This document shows, one piece after another, positions 8,293 through 15,596 of a DNA stretch of 20,609 nucleotides (its first letter is position 1; every line of letters starts with the position of its first letter). Source of the stretch: a virus; IMG/VR virus record IMGVR_UViG_3300037847_004966, positions 3,604-24,212 of that record; one strand, given 5' to 3'. The notes beneath the pieces were generated by a model. That model saw only the letters and a list, made by a program, of their open reading frames with translations. It had not been told where the DNA came from and did not search any database. Position numbers and translations under genes: made by a program.

Positions 8293-9938
8293 GCGCTCGT
8301 AAACCGCCAAAGTTGCTGTCGAGTGGCGCCAAGCTGGCATACCACCCGAACTTGAACCAAAGTAAGGTTCACGCCATGTTCTCTACGCCTGACGCATTTG
8401 TATCTATGTGTCAGATTGTGCGAGAGAACGAAAGCATCGGCTACCTCGAACCCACTAAGACACAGAGAAAACTCCTGCAGGCTGTGCATGACCACAAGTG
8501 GGTGCTTGTAAATAAGTTTCGTCAAGCAAAGATTACGACCATCTCCGTTATGCTTTTGTTGCGCGACTGCATGTATCTTGAAGGAGTCAAAGGACTTCTC
8601 ATCGCTGAGCGACAAGACACCGCAGAAGATATCTTCGAGCGCATCTTGTTTTCGTACAATCGATTGCCTGATGACGTAAAGATGCCGATGGCTAAAGGAC
8701 GTAAGGCAGGGACGACTCAGATGCACTTTTGTCATGGTGGAGGCATCAAAGTCCTGACTGCGGGCGGGCGGTCGCCCGCGATTGGTCGTTCTATTGACCG
8801 TCTGGTCATCACCGAGTTTGGTGAAGCGCAGTGGCAGAAGAAAGCCGCCATCAATATCTTCCCGACAGTTAACAAACGCGCCAACGCTCGAGTGATTCTC
8901 GAGTCAACTCCCGGTCGCGCAGGGTCGCACCACGAGCAGATGTGGCGGTCAGCCCTCGAAAACAAGAGCCGCTTCCAGCCGTTATTCTTAGATTGGTGGG
9001 ACGACGACAGCTGTCAAATACACGACAGTAGCTTTCAACCTTCAGAAGCTGAGTTGAAATACTTACAGCACCATGAAGGTATGACTCATGAGAACCTGGC
9101 ATTCAGACGCAGTGCTTTGAACACAGAGTTTGTAGGAGACGCTCGCCTCTTCAGCTCTAAGTACCCCTCAGACCCTTACGATGGTTGGTTGGGGTCAATG
9201 GCACCCATCATGCCTGCTGACGTCTTGAAGCCCGCATTGGCCAAAGCTGTACCCGACCCGCCCCTGGCTACCGTCGGTTGTTGTGTGCTCGACAAGCCTT
9301 ACATCAACGGTCAATACATCATTACAGCTGACCCGGCAGGATTCGGTGGTTCTGGTGATAAAAGCGCGCTGACCGTATGGGATGCGCTTGAGCGCAAAGA
9401 AGTGGCTTTTTGGGAAGACCGAGAAGACCCAGGACGGTTTGCATATAGGCTCATGCGATTGCAGGGATACTACAACGGAGCTCTGCTTGCGGTTGAGTCA
9501 AACGCTACGGCATGTATCGCGGTACTTAAAGATAAGAACTGCAAGAACCTACTATGGACCAATCGAAATCATCCAGGCTGGTACGCAACAGAGAAACGCA
9601 TTCAAGAAGCGGAAGCCCGACTTGTGCAGATGCTCCGTCAAAGCGACATACAGATTCGATCGAGAGGTCTTTTGCACCAGCTAATCAACTACGATGGTAG
9701 TAGAAAGAAGCGCGTAAAAGGGCTCGACGGGACAACTCACCACTTCGACAGAGCACGCACTGCTATTATGGCAGCCGATATACTGTCGCGCCGACACTTC
9801 ACACAAGCTAATATCGGGGAGACACAGAAGCCCCGACTACCAGGGCAGCTGAGCATAGCTGATTTGGATCAACATAAGAAGCGTCTTAAGCAGGATGCTG
9901 TAAACCCTTTTGCACCCCCACCTCGAGATTGGTTGTAG
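8289..9938 (+). CDS. terL: Terminase large subunit
   Basis: The protein has 549 residues and is the ATPase-nuclease that drives DNA into the prohead and cuts the concatemer. The ATPase domain shows a degenerate Walker A (KFRQAKITT, residues 76-84), a Walker B-type strand LVITE (172-176) with Thr in place of the usual Asp before the catalytic Glu, and a coupling motif ESTPG (205-209). The RNase H-fold nuclease shows three acidic positions: D348 in ADPAGFGGSGDKSA, E403 in AVESNA and D487 in FDRARTA. Length fits the family. The start overlaps the preceding gene by 4 nt. No small terminase gene is recognisable next to it. Confidence 0.93.
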   Translation: MSARKPPKLLSSGAKLAYHPNLNQSKVHAMFSTPDAFVSMCQIVRENESIGYLEPTKTQRKLLQAVHDHKWVLVNKFRQAKITTISVMLLLRDCMYLEGVKGLLIAERQDTAEDIFERILFSYNRLPDDVKMPMAKGRKAGTTQMHFCHGGGIKVLTAGGRSPAIGRSIDRLVITEFGEAQWQKKAAINIFPTVNKRANARVILESTPGRAGSHHEQMWRSALENKSRFQPLFLDWWDDDSCQIHDSSFQPSEAELKYLQHHEGMTHENLAFRRSALNTEFVGDARLFSSKYPSDPYDGWLGSMAPIMPADVLKPALAKAVPDPPLATVGCCVLDKPYINGQYIITADPAGFGGSGDKSALTVWDALERKEVAFWEDREDPGRFAYRLMRLQGYYNGALLAVESNATACIAVLKDKNCKNLLWTNRNHPGWYATEKRIQEAEARLVQMLRQSDIQIRSRGLLHQLINYDGSRKKRVKGLDGTTHHFDRARTAIMAADILSRRHFTQANIGETQKPRLPGQLSIADLDQHKKRLKQDAVNPFAPPPRDWL

Positions 9939-9939
9939 C

Positions 9940-10083
9940 ATGGCAGACAAAACAAAAGTATTTCGACCGCAATCTATGCTAAATCGGCAAGAAGTTTTTC
10001 GTCGAGCGATTCTAAAGCGAGACGCAGCAAAACCGGCTTCGAAGAAACCGGCCAAGAAAGAGGAAGGCGGCTCTAATGCCTAA
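9940..10083 (+). CDS. Small basic protein (47 residues) between terL and portal
   Basis: The frame starts with ATG one nt after the terL stop (TAG C ATG) and ends at TAA 10081-10083, overlapping the portal start by 8 nt. The 47-residue product begins MADKTKVFRPQSMLNRQEVF and ends in a Lys/Ala/Pro-rich tail (KPASKKPAKKEEGGSNA) like a histone tail. No strong ribosome site is visible; re-initiation after terL would explain translation. The exact fit between its neighbours, without which there would be a 137-nt gap in a compact operon, is the main argument that it is real. I know no family for it. A DNA-binding or virion role is possible but unproven. Confidence 0.65.
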   Translation: MADKTKVFRPQSMLNRQEVFRRAILKRDAAKPASKKPAKKEEGGSNA

Positions 10084-11785
10084 GTTATCCACACTGATTC
10101 AGCGGCACAAAAAGTTCTACGAGAACAACGAGAAGAAGCAGTTTGACAAGGCTCGTCGATATTACCGAGGTGAGTTTTACTCAAACAAAGCAGCCGACTT
10201 GCAGAAGTCGACTCAACTTCATCTTTGCAGCAAGAACTTAATCTACTCGATTGCGGATACTGCCGTCAGCGCACTTCTTGGTCCCAACCCGCAAGTCTCT
10301 GCTACACCGCGAAACAGCAACAGCCAAGAGGCTGTACCCGCGGTCAATGGGTTGATGGAATACATTTACAGCTCAAACAACATGCGTCGACGTGCTGCCA
10401 CAGCGTTGATTGATGCTGTTTTGTGTAAGCGCGGTATCTTCAAGACAGGCTGGGATATTGTAGAGGACCGACCTGTAGTCAAAGTCTGCGACCCATCTAC
10501 GGTGTTCTTTGACCTAACGGTACGCGACCCTGATGATATTCGGTATTGGCTCGAGGCCACGGTTGTGCCTTTTAGAGAGTTCAAACGACGAGTCAACTCA
10601 GGACTATACAAAGTCAAGATGGGCGACGTGACGCCTGACCGTTATCCAAAGTGGGTTCTTGGGGACAAGCAAGGTAAAGAAGCCAACTCAGTCAGAGATG
10701 CGTTTGAGTGGGTCACCATCTACGAATACTACGATCGAGAAACCAACCAAGTAAAACACTACTTAGAGCAGGGCGAGCAAGTCGTATTCGAGGACGAGAT
10801 TGACTACATCCCCTACTCGATGTTTAGCCTGAACCAATCAGGTGTGGATTGTTTGGGGCTATCTGAAGTCCAGTTGGTGCTGAACCAGCAAGAGACCATT
10901 AACGACCTGCTGACTCACCTCAAGCGAATCACGTACCTGCAGATTCCGAGAATCTTATACGATGCCGGTCGCATCAGCGAAGAAGACCTCAACAAAGCTG
11001 TCACCGCCACTGCAGGTAGCTTTGTAGGAATCGCACCACAGAACGCCGAAGCGCTTAGAGCGCTCAACACATTGTTCTACGAGATGCCCATGCCGCAGAA
11101 CCCTGTGGGCGTGCAAGAGTTCATTGCTCGTATGGAAGGTGATGCTGCCTTTATCAGCGCCTTAGCTGAAGCAGCTCGAGGTCAAGTCGTTGGCGCCCGT
11201 ACTGCAACAGAGATGGCAATCATCGACGCACAGATGCGGACACGACTGGCGACTCGAGAAGGTCATATCAATGCAGCCTTAGAGGATGTTGCCGCCAAAG
11301 CGTTCTACCTCACCCGTAAATACATGAAAGGTGAGAAGATGGTGCGTATCACAGGTAGTAGCGATTGGAGATCGGTCAACTTGGGACTGATTCAAGACAT
11401 CGAAGTAGACTTCGAGATGGTCAGCTACAACCCAATCAGGCAGAACCCTTCGGTGCAAATCGAGACTCTGATTCAGATGATTCCGCTGCTGCAAGCAGAT
11501 CCAAACATCAATGCCCGCGGTCTTATCGAAGAGATTGTGCGGAGCATGGGACTGCCCGTCAAGTTGCTCAAGCCTGAAGAGCAGGTGGCCGCTGAGGCCC
11601 AGGCCCAAGCTCAAGCGCAGCAACAGATGGCGTTGGGCGGCGCTGCAGTCAAAGCGGCTGAGCCGGAAGCCGCCCCAGGAGGCGAAGAGTTACCACCCGA
11701 ACTGATGGCCCTGCTGGCTCAAGAAGCCGGGACAGCACCTGAACAAGCTCTCGCTGCAGGCGGCGGCGCTCCCATTAGAGAATAA
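10076..11785 (+). CDS. Portal protein
   Basis: This encodes 569 residues of a podovirus-type portal, the ring at the capsid vertex through which DNA passes and to which terminase and tail bind. Typical marks are the N-terminal helix and RRYYRGE, the early segment LCSKNLIYSIADTAVSALLG, the long stem region FSLNQSGVDCLGLSEVQLVL followed by NQQETINDLLTHLKRITYL, and EAARGQVVGARTATEMAIID in the second half. The C-terminus after about residue 500 is low-complexity, rich in Gln, Ala, Glu and Pro, probably a flexible or barrel-like extension. ATG at 10076 follows GAGGAAGGCGG and lies inside the end of the preceding small gene, so the two are translationally coupled. Confidence 0.9.
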   Translation: MPKLSTLIQRHKKFYENNEKKQFDKARRYYRGEFYSNKAADLQKSTQLHLCSKNLIYSIADTAVSALLGPNPQVSATPRNSNSQEAVPAVNGLMEYIYSSNNMRRRAATALIDAVLCKRGIFKTGWDIVEDRPVVKVCDPSTVFFDLTVRDPDDIRYWLEATVVPFREFKRRVNSGLYKVKMGDVTPDRYPKWVLGDKQGKEANSVRDAFEWVTIYEYYDRETNQVKHYLEQGEQVVFEDEIDYIPYSMFSLNQSGVDCLGLSEVQLVLNQQETINDLLTHLKRITYLQIPRILYDAGRISEEDLNKAVTATAGSFVGIAPQNAEALRALNTLFYEMPMPQNPVGVQEFIARMEGDAAFISALAEAARGQVVGARTATEMAIIDAQMRTRLATREGHINAALEDVAAKAFYLTRKYMKGEKMVRITGSSDWRSVNLGLIQDIEVDFEMVSYNPIRQNPSVQIETLIQMIPLLQADPNINARGLIEEIVRSMGLPVKLLKPEEQVAAEAQAQAQAQQQMALGGAAVKAAEPEAAPGGEELPPELMALLAQEAGTAPEQALAAGGGAPIRE

Positions 11786-11787
11786 CA

Positions 11788-12090
11788 ATGGCTGACTACT
11801 ACACACTCAAACGCAAAAAGAAGTTGCTGGCTGAACACAACCTTGAAGGCTGCAACAAACCCAAACGCACACCGAACCACCCTAAGAAAAGTCACATTGT
11901 CTTGGCGTGCAAAGGCGACAAGTTCAAACTGATTCGATTCGGGCAACAAGGTGTTCGAGGTGCGGGTAAGAACCCGAAGACCAAGAAAGATAAAGCACGC
12001 AAGAAAAGCTACTACGCTCGACATGATGCTCAAGATGCAACTCCCGACAAGTTCAGCGCCCGATACTGGTCGCATAAGGTGAAATGGTAA
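11788..12090 (+). CDS. Small basic conserved phage protein (RFG...ARYWSHK type)
   Basis: The protein has 100 residues and starts 2 nt after the portal stop. It is strongly basic. An internal core reads SHIVLACKGDKFKLIRFGQQ, followed by GVRGAG, a Lys-rich link, SYYARHDAQ and the end FSARYWSHKVKW. Short proteins with this RFG-x-x-G then ARH then YWS(H/N)KxxW layout are found in many phages and some large viruses, without known function as far as I know. The second Cys-free half may be a DNA-binding tail. Its stop overlaps the start of the next gene (TAATG). A place right behind the portal suggests a virion or packaging accessory, which is inference. Confidence 0.75.
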   Translation: MADYYTLKRKKKLLAEHNLEGCNKPKRTPNHPKKSHIVLACKGDKFKLIRFGQQGVRGAGKNPKTKKDKARKKSYYARHDAQDATPDKFSARYWSHKVKW

Positions 12091-12380
12091 TGGCTAAAAA
12101 GAAAGGCAAAAGCGAATACGAAAAGCGCAAACAGGGCAAGAAAGACGAAGCCCGTGGATCGGGTAAGAAAGTCAGTGCAAAGACCAGAGAGACTCTTCGC
12201 AAGAAAGCCGCGGAGAAAGAAGGTGTGAGCCTGGCTACTCTGATTAAAGTCTACAAGCGAGGTCTGGGCGCATTCTTCTCATCAGGCTCCCGTCCTGGCG
12301 TATCCGCCCATCAGTGGGCCATGGGTCGAGTCAACAGTTTCCTGCGCGGTAGCAAGAAACACGACACAGATTTGAGGTAG
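12090..12380 (+). CDS. Small conserved phage protein with RGLGAF...HQWAMGRVNSFL motif
   Basis: ATG at 12090 overlaps the previous stop (TAATG) and has AAGGTG 8 nt upstream; an in-frame ATG two codons earlier is too near that site. The 96-residue product has a lysine-rich N-terminal part and a compact C-terminal motif, VYKRGLGAFFSSGSRPG, then HQWAMGRVNSFLRG and a final D-x-DL. This motif recurs in small proteins of many phages and giant viruses and is often listed as a domain of unknown function; I do not give a number since I cannot check it. It probably forms one folded helical domain. It lies beside the RFG-type protein, and both may act in the same step. Confidence 0.78.
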   Translation: MAKKKGKSEYEKRKQGKKDEARGSGKKVSAKTRETLRKKAAEKEGVSLATLIKVYKRGLGAFFSSGSRPGVSAHQWAMGRVNSFLRGSKKHDTDLR

Positions 12381-12382
12381 TC

Positions 12383-12625
12383 ATGTCTGATAAGAAAAGA
12401 AAGATGATGCGCAAAGCAGTGAAAGGCCAGAACAAACGACGAAAGCAACCTTACGTAAAAGTCGGAGGCGTAGAGCGTCCTGCGAAATATGTCAAAGGCG
12501 CGTTCAACAAAGCCAAAGAAGCCATAATCCAAAATCGGATTGCGCGAAAAGCACGCAAGGGCACACTCACAAAAGCCGAAATGGACGCTGAATCTAAAAG
12601 ACGCGCAAAAAGCGCGGTAGCATAA
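12383..12625 (+). CDS. Very basic small protein of unknown function (80 residues)
   Basis: ATG at 12383 follows GAGGTAGTC, a good ribosome site. The 80-residue protein is about one third Lys plus Arg: MSDKKRKMMRKAVKGQNKRR, then a helical stretch AFNKAKEAIIQNRIARKARK, then SKRRAKSAVA. Nothing in it looks catalytic. A short KVGGVERPAKYV segment is the only part with beta character. Its stop overlaps the start of the HNH-like gene (TAATG). It could bind DNA or RNA or be packed into the head with DNA, but there is no direct evidence. Confidence 0.7.
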   Translation: MSDKKRKMMRKAVKGQNKRRKQPYVKVGGVERPAKYVKGAFNKAKEAIIQNRIARKARKGTLTKAEMDAESKRRAKSAVA

Positions 12626-12891
12626 TGGCGCGCAACTACCGCAAAGAGTACGACGAGTACCACAAGCAGCCCGAACAGAAGAAGAACCGGGCTGCCCGGA
12701 ACAAAGCACGCCGCGATGCGGGGCTCAAGAAAGGCGACTCTCGAGAGGTCGATCATAAGAAGCCTTTGTCGAAAGGCGGAACAAATAGCCTCGACAATGT
12801 TAGGATCGTGGCGCGTGCTACCAATCGAAAGAAAGGTAACAAAGACTACTACGCGTTGAAAGAAGAAAAGAAACGCAAGGCGAGCAGCTGA
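12625..12891 (+). CDS. HNH/HNN endonuclease-like protein
   Basis: The 88-residue protein carries an HNH-type metal-binding motif: REVDHKKPLSKGGTNSLDNV (residues 40-59) followed by RIVARATNRKKGNK. The expected positions are H44 of the D-H pair, N58, and N67 where many family members have a third His, so this is an HNN form. The N-terminal half (YRKEYDEYHKQPEQKKNRAA) is a basic helix. No zinc-binding Cys pairs are present. In several phages a small HNH protein next to the terminase helps DNA cleavage during packaging; the position 2.7 kb downstream of terL would allow that. It could also be a free-standing homing-type nuclease. The start overlaps the previous stop by 1 nt. Confidence 0.75.
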   Translation: MARNYRKEYDEYHKQPEQKKNRAARNKARRDAGLKKGDSREVDHKKPLSKGGTNSLDNVRIVARATNRKKGNKDYYALKEEKKRKASS

Positions 12892-12898
12892 GGACGTC

Positions 12899-13318
12899 AT
12901 GGTCGAATACTACGAAATGATGGGAACGATGAAGCGGGACGCGCAGAACATGGATGCGTGCCCTGAACCCACTGTGAATCTTGAGCTCAATCTTGAGAAT
13001 CGACAGAACGCACTCGACAACAAAGAGTACGGACCAGCGAACCCAGGTCTTGACGAAGAAGGCGGCAACAAAGAGTTTTGGCAAAAGTACGCAGATCGAT
13101 TCAACGACAGCATTGAAAACGTCATGACGATGCGTTGCGCCAACTGCAGCTTTTTCGACACAACGGATCAAACACTCGAATGTATCGCAAAAGGGATTGG
13201 TGACGAGTCAGACCCTGAGTTGGCAATCGACGCAGGAGACCTGGGATACTGCCAGGCGCTTGATTTCAAATGTGCCTCGGCAAGAGTCTGCATTGTCTGG
13301 GCAGGAGGTGGAGCGTGA
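12899..13318 (+). CDS. Cys-rich metal-binding-type phage protein
   Basis: ATG at 12899 has GAGGACGTC just before it. The 139-residue protein has a flexible acidic N-terminal part with the phrase NLENRQNALDNKEYGPANPG, then GGNKEFWQKYADRFNDS, and a Cys cluster: C80-x2-C83, C95, C118, C125 and C131, ending in a VWAGGGA tail. The layout CxNC, GYCxALDFKC and RxCxxW recurs in phage proteins encoded near the portal, whose function is not known to me. The Cys spacing suggests zinc or an iron-sulphur cluster. The stop is part of GTGA, where the next gene begins, so the two are tightly coupled. Confidence 0.78.
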   Translation: MVEYYEMMGTMKRDAQNMDACPEPTVNLELNLENRQNALDNKEYGPANPGLDEEGGNKEFWQKYADRFNDSIENVMTMRCANCSFFDTTDQTLECIAKGIGDESDPELAIDAGDLGYCQALDFKCASARVCIVWAGGGA

Positions 13319-13968
13319 GTGAGAAGTGCCCCCTATGTAATCAAGACTTGCCGGAGGCTCTGCCTGGCCCCCTGGGCCTAAGCCCAGAAAAAGTAGCGGA
13401 CCAGATCCGAAAAGTGGGCGGTCGCGTCTTCAAAGGACCATACAACCTTACGCTGTTTGGTATACGCAACAATGACACGCAGTCAGACATGTGGGATGAT
13501 TGGGTCGGCGCTCTGTACCACGATGATGAAGGCACACTCCAGATGGACCTATACCCTGCAACGACAGACCCCGGCACCGCTTGGCTCGAAAAGGGTAACG
13601 CGTCTCGAGGCGGAACTGCCGTGTTGTGCGAGAACATCCAGTTCAAGAGTTGCTGGCAACTGGGGATGCACCGCGGATACTACCCTGCGTTGGCCCAGAC
13701 GGGCGGGCAAGTCGCTGTCTATCGAGACAACAACAAAGACGACCAAGTAGACGCAGAAGGCAAACAACACTGGGGCTACTTTGGAATCAACTGCCATCGC
13801 GCATCAGCTCATCGACTTGTATCCAAGGTTGGGCTATACTCGGCAGGCTGCCAAGTGGTGAGAGACCCGGCTCACTTCGAGGCCCTACTTGATCTATGCC
13901 GAAAGTCTGCTCAGTCTTACGGTGACAAGTTTAGCTACATCCTTCTTAAGTGGCCATTTGGAGAATAG
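13315..13968 (+). CDS. Putative L,D-transpeptidase-fold cell wall peptidase (possible endolysin)
   Basis: GTG at 13315 follows AGGAGGTGGAGC and overlaps the previous stop by 4 nt, so it is preferred to an ATG at 13270 lying inside the previous gene. The product is 217 residues. It starts with a CPLC pair, then has GPYNLTLFGIRNND, an ATTDPGTAWL segment, and a core GMHRGYYPALAQTGGQVAVY followed by RDNN. The end holds NCHRAS (H161), then LYSAGCQVVRD (S176, G178, C179). His followed by S-x-G-C is the catalytic layout of L,D-transpeptidase/YkuD-type enzymes, which act on peptidoglycan peptides. Phages use such folds as lysins. Fold assignment is my reading of motifs and needs structure prediction. 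Confidence 0.6.
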   Translation: MSEKCPLCNQDLPEALPGPLGLSPEKVADQIRKVGGRVFKGPYNLTLFGIRNNDTQSDMWDDWVGALYHDDEGTLQMDLYPATTDPGTAWLEKGNASRGGTAVLCENIQFKSCWQLGMHRGYYPALAQTGGQVAVYRDNNKDDQVDAEGKQHWGYFGINCHRASAHRLVSKVGLYSAGCQVVRDPAHFEALLDLCRKSAQSYGDKFSYILLKWPFGE

Positions 13969-13970
13969 TC

Positions 13971-14123
13971 ATGGCAAAGACTAAAAAGTATGACAACAAC
14001 CCGGCACTCAAGGGTGGTCAGAAGAATCTACCGGACGCGCTACAAAAGGGCATCATCAAAAGCAAAGACCCCAAAGCGCTGATTGATGAGATGAAGCGAA
14101 AAGCTCGAGAAGAGGAGAAGTAG
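13971..14123 (+). CDS. Small basic protein (50 residues)
   Basis: ATG at 13971 has GGAG seven nt upstream, itself within the end of the peptidase gene. The 50-residue product begins MAKTKKYDNNPALKGGQKNL and ends in a charged helix (DEMKRKAREEEK). The phrase LPDALQKGIIKSKDPKA resembles other tiny phage proteins of unknown function. It is followed after 1 nt by the next gene (TAG C ATG). Spacing, ribosome site and gap-free packing support it; function is unknown. Confidence 0.7.
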   Translation: MAKTKKYDNNPALKGGQKNLPDALQKGIIKSKDPKALIDEMKRKAREEEK

Positions 14124-14124
14124 C

Positions 14125-14397
14125 ATGGCCATGGTACAGCCCACCGACGCTCAGCTTGAAGCCAGCTTCCCTCCCGAGGGGTCGGGGATTGCAGCCAGCG
14201 ACTGGTCAAAGGCCAGCCGCGACGAGCGTGCAGCTATGTTGATGCGAGGTAGTCGACCCACAGAAGCGGCTACCGCACCAACGGTCGAGGCAGAGGCCCA
14301 GAAACCCACAGCGGCGGTTCAAGCACCCCCAGATCCGCAAAAGATGATTAACCGACTGCTGGCACAAGCAGGCGGACTCGGTACACCATTTACATAG
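14125..14397 (+). CDS. Unknown small protein, Ala/Pro-rich (90 residues)
   Basis: ATG at 14125 follows AGGAGAAGTAGC; a second ATG two codons later is also possible. The N-terminal 35 residues contain a pattern like a short helical domain (PTDAQLEASFPPEGSGIAAS then DWSKASRDERAAML). The middle is a disordered Ala, Thr, Glu and Pro-rich link. The last 20 residues may form a helix (PQKMINRLLAQAG). No family is recognised. It sits among tiny basic genes but is itself near neutral. Co-transcription with its neighbours is clear. Confidence 0.7.
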   Translation: MAMVQPTDAQLEASFPPEGSGIAASDWSKASRDERAAMLMRGSRPTEAATAPTVEAEAQKPTAAVQAPPDPQKMINRLLAQAGGLGTPFT

Positions 14398-14407
14398 AGA
14401 GGTTGAT

Positions 14408-14518
14408 ATGTATCACGGAAAGAAAGGTAAGAAAAAAGACCCGGCTAAAAAGAAGCTCGACGAAATGAAAACCAAAGCAGGCGGAACCGGCAACGGAAAG
14501 TCTAAAGGGTCTTACTGA
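14408..14518 (+). CDS. Tiny lysine/glycine-rich protein (36 residues)
   Basis: ATG at 14408 is preceded by GAGAGGTTGAT, a good site. The frame codes for 36 residues, MYHGKKGKKKDPAKKKLDEM then KTKAGGTGNGKSKGSY, and ends with TGA two nt before the next ATG. Half the protein is Lys or Gly and it is surely unstructured alone. Such MYHGKKGKK-type peptides occur in other phage structural operons. It may bind DNA or be a virion component. The gene is short, so the ribosome site and exact fit in the gap carry the call. Confidence 0.65.
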   Translation: MYHGKKGKKKDPAKKKLDEMKTKAGGTGNGKSKGSY

Positions 14519-14520
14519 GT

Positions 14521-15012
14521 ATGTCTTTTGTCGCTCATGGATTGAAGTGTGACTCATGCAGTCACCAGGAGGATCATGTCTTCTACAAACGCGCCGACGG
14601 TCCCCCTGCGTGTCCGTCTTGCGGTGGGGCTCGTTCTGTTCATTGGGGCCACGGTAAGTTTCCTGGGGTCAAAGGCGACGGAATCAAGAGCTTCAAGAAA
14701 GTCGACTTAGGTGTGTTGGGCGTCTGCGAGACCCGTGAAGAGTACGACCGTGCAATGAATGTCATTCAGCAACGATACCCAAACAAGAAAATCGTTGTTG
14801 AAAGCGACAGCGACACCGATAAGAAGACCCGCTCTGACGAAGCCCGGCATCGTCAATGGGCACATCGAAAGTCGCAAGGACTGTCCAACAAGATGGTAGC
14901 CGAGATGAAATCCGAAGCCAAAGCGTTGAAGAAGACGCTCAAGAAAGGCCAACGACTTCACGTTAGTAAGTCAGGGTCTACAATCACACAGGCAGGACAA
15001 AGCAATGGCTGA
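14521..15012 (+). CDS. Zinc-ribbon protein (FmdB-like N-terminus)
   Basis: The 163-residue protein opens with a zinc ribbon: C10-x2-C13 (KCDSCSHQED) and C31-x2-C34 (CPSCGG), a layout like FmdB-type putative regulators, which are common in phage genomes near terminase and portal. The middle (about residues 65-90) contains TREEYDRAMNVIQQRYPNKK, and the end is a long basic helix (MKSEAKALKKTLKKGQR). Whether it binds DNA, RNA or protein is unknown. It starts 2 nt after the previous stop, lacks a strong ribosome site, and its end overlaps the next gene by 8 nt. Coding is secure. Confidence 0.75.
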   Translation: MSFVAHGLKCDSCSHQEDHVFYKRADGPPACPSCGGARSVHWGHGKFPGVKGDGIKSFKKVDLGVLGVCETREEYDRAMNVIQQRYPNKKIVVESDSDTDKKTRSDEARHRQWAHRKSQGLSNKMVAEMKSEAKALKKTLKKGQRLHVSKSGSTITQAGQSNG

Positions 15013-15595
15013 ACTAAACGAAGAACAAATACGAGCCAATGCTCAAGATATCCTTGATAACAAAAAGCCCATCTCATTCGACCGAGATATTCAACCTGTA
15101 ATTGACTTAATCAACTCAAAAATTTTCTCTGCCCTTAGCGGGCAAAAGGACACACCCATGAAAAAAGAAGACGACATGATGCCTGACGAAGCGCCTCCTA
15201 TGGACGCCACCGCCGACACACCAAAAGAAATGACCGAGATGGCAGCAGGCGCTGGTCCTGAAGGCGAAATGCCAGAGGACGAGATGGTCGATGACATGGG
15301 AGCACTGAAGGAAGTTCTTAACGCTGACGACGCGCAAGCCAAGGCAGTGTACGAAGCAGCACAAGAAATGGCTGAGACTCGAGGTAAGTCTATTGAAGAC
15401 TTGGCCAAGATGATTGCTGGTGACTTCAATCTTCGTATGCGTCTTCTTGAGCTCGCAGCTCAAATGGCAGAAGCCGGGTTACCTCCCGCACCTGCACCAA
15501 TGGATCCAATGATGGATGCTGGTATGGCCGACGCAGCAGCAATGGCACCTCCAGCAGCAATGCCAGGCGGAATGCCGCCAGAGGGGATGATGTAG
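15005..15595 (+). CDS. Acidic Met/Pro-rich protein upstream of the scaffold
   Basis: The product has 196 residues. After a short helical N-terminus (MAELNEEQIRANAQDILDNK) comes a disordered acidic region full of Met, Asp and Glu (PMKKEDDMMPDEAPPMD). Residues 100-155 form predicted helices (LNADDAQAKAVYEAAQEMAE, then a helical run ending LLELAAQMAEAGL). The tail is almost only Pro, Ala, Met and Gly. It lies directly before the scaffold gene and has similar acidic character, so it may be a minor scaffold or internal head protein. The start overlaps the preceding gene by 8 nt. No family is recognised. Confidence 0.7.
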   Translation: MAELNEEQIRANAQDILDNKKPISFDRDIQPVIDLINSKIFSALSGQKDTPMKKEDDMMPDEAPPMDATADTPKEMTEMAAGAGPEGEMPEDEMVDDMGALKEVLNADDAQAKAVYEAAQEMAETRGKSIEDLAKMIAGDFNLRMRLLELAAQMAEAGLPPAPAPMDPMMDAGMADAAAMAPPAAMPGGMPPEGMM

Positions 15596-15596
15596 A

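Noticed and set aside
8217-8735. Minus-strand frame of 172 codons across the start of terL
   Set aside because: It is antisense to the conserved ATPase domain of terL and has no ribosome site.
13270-13314. Earlier ATG start of the peptidase-like gene
   Set aside because: It lies within the Cys-rich gene without a ribosome site; GTG at 13315 has AGGAGG at proper spacing.
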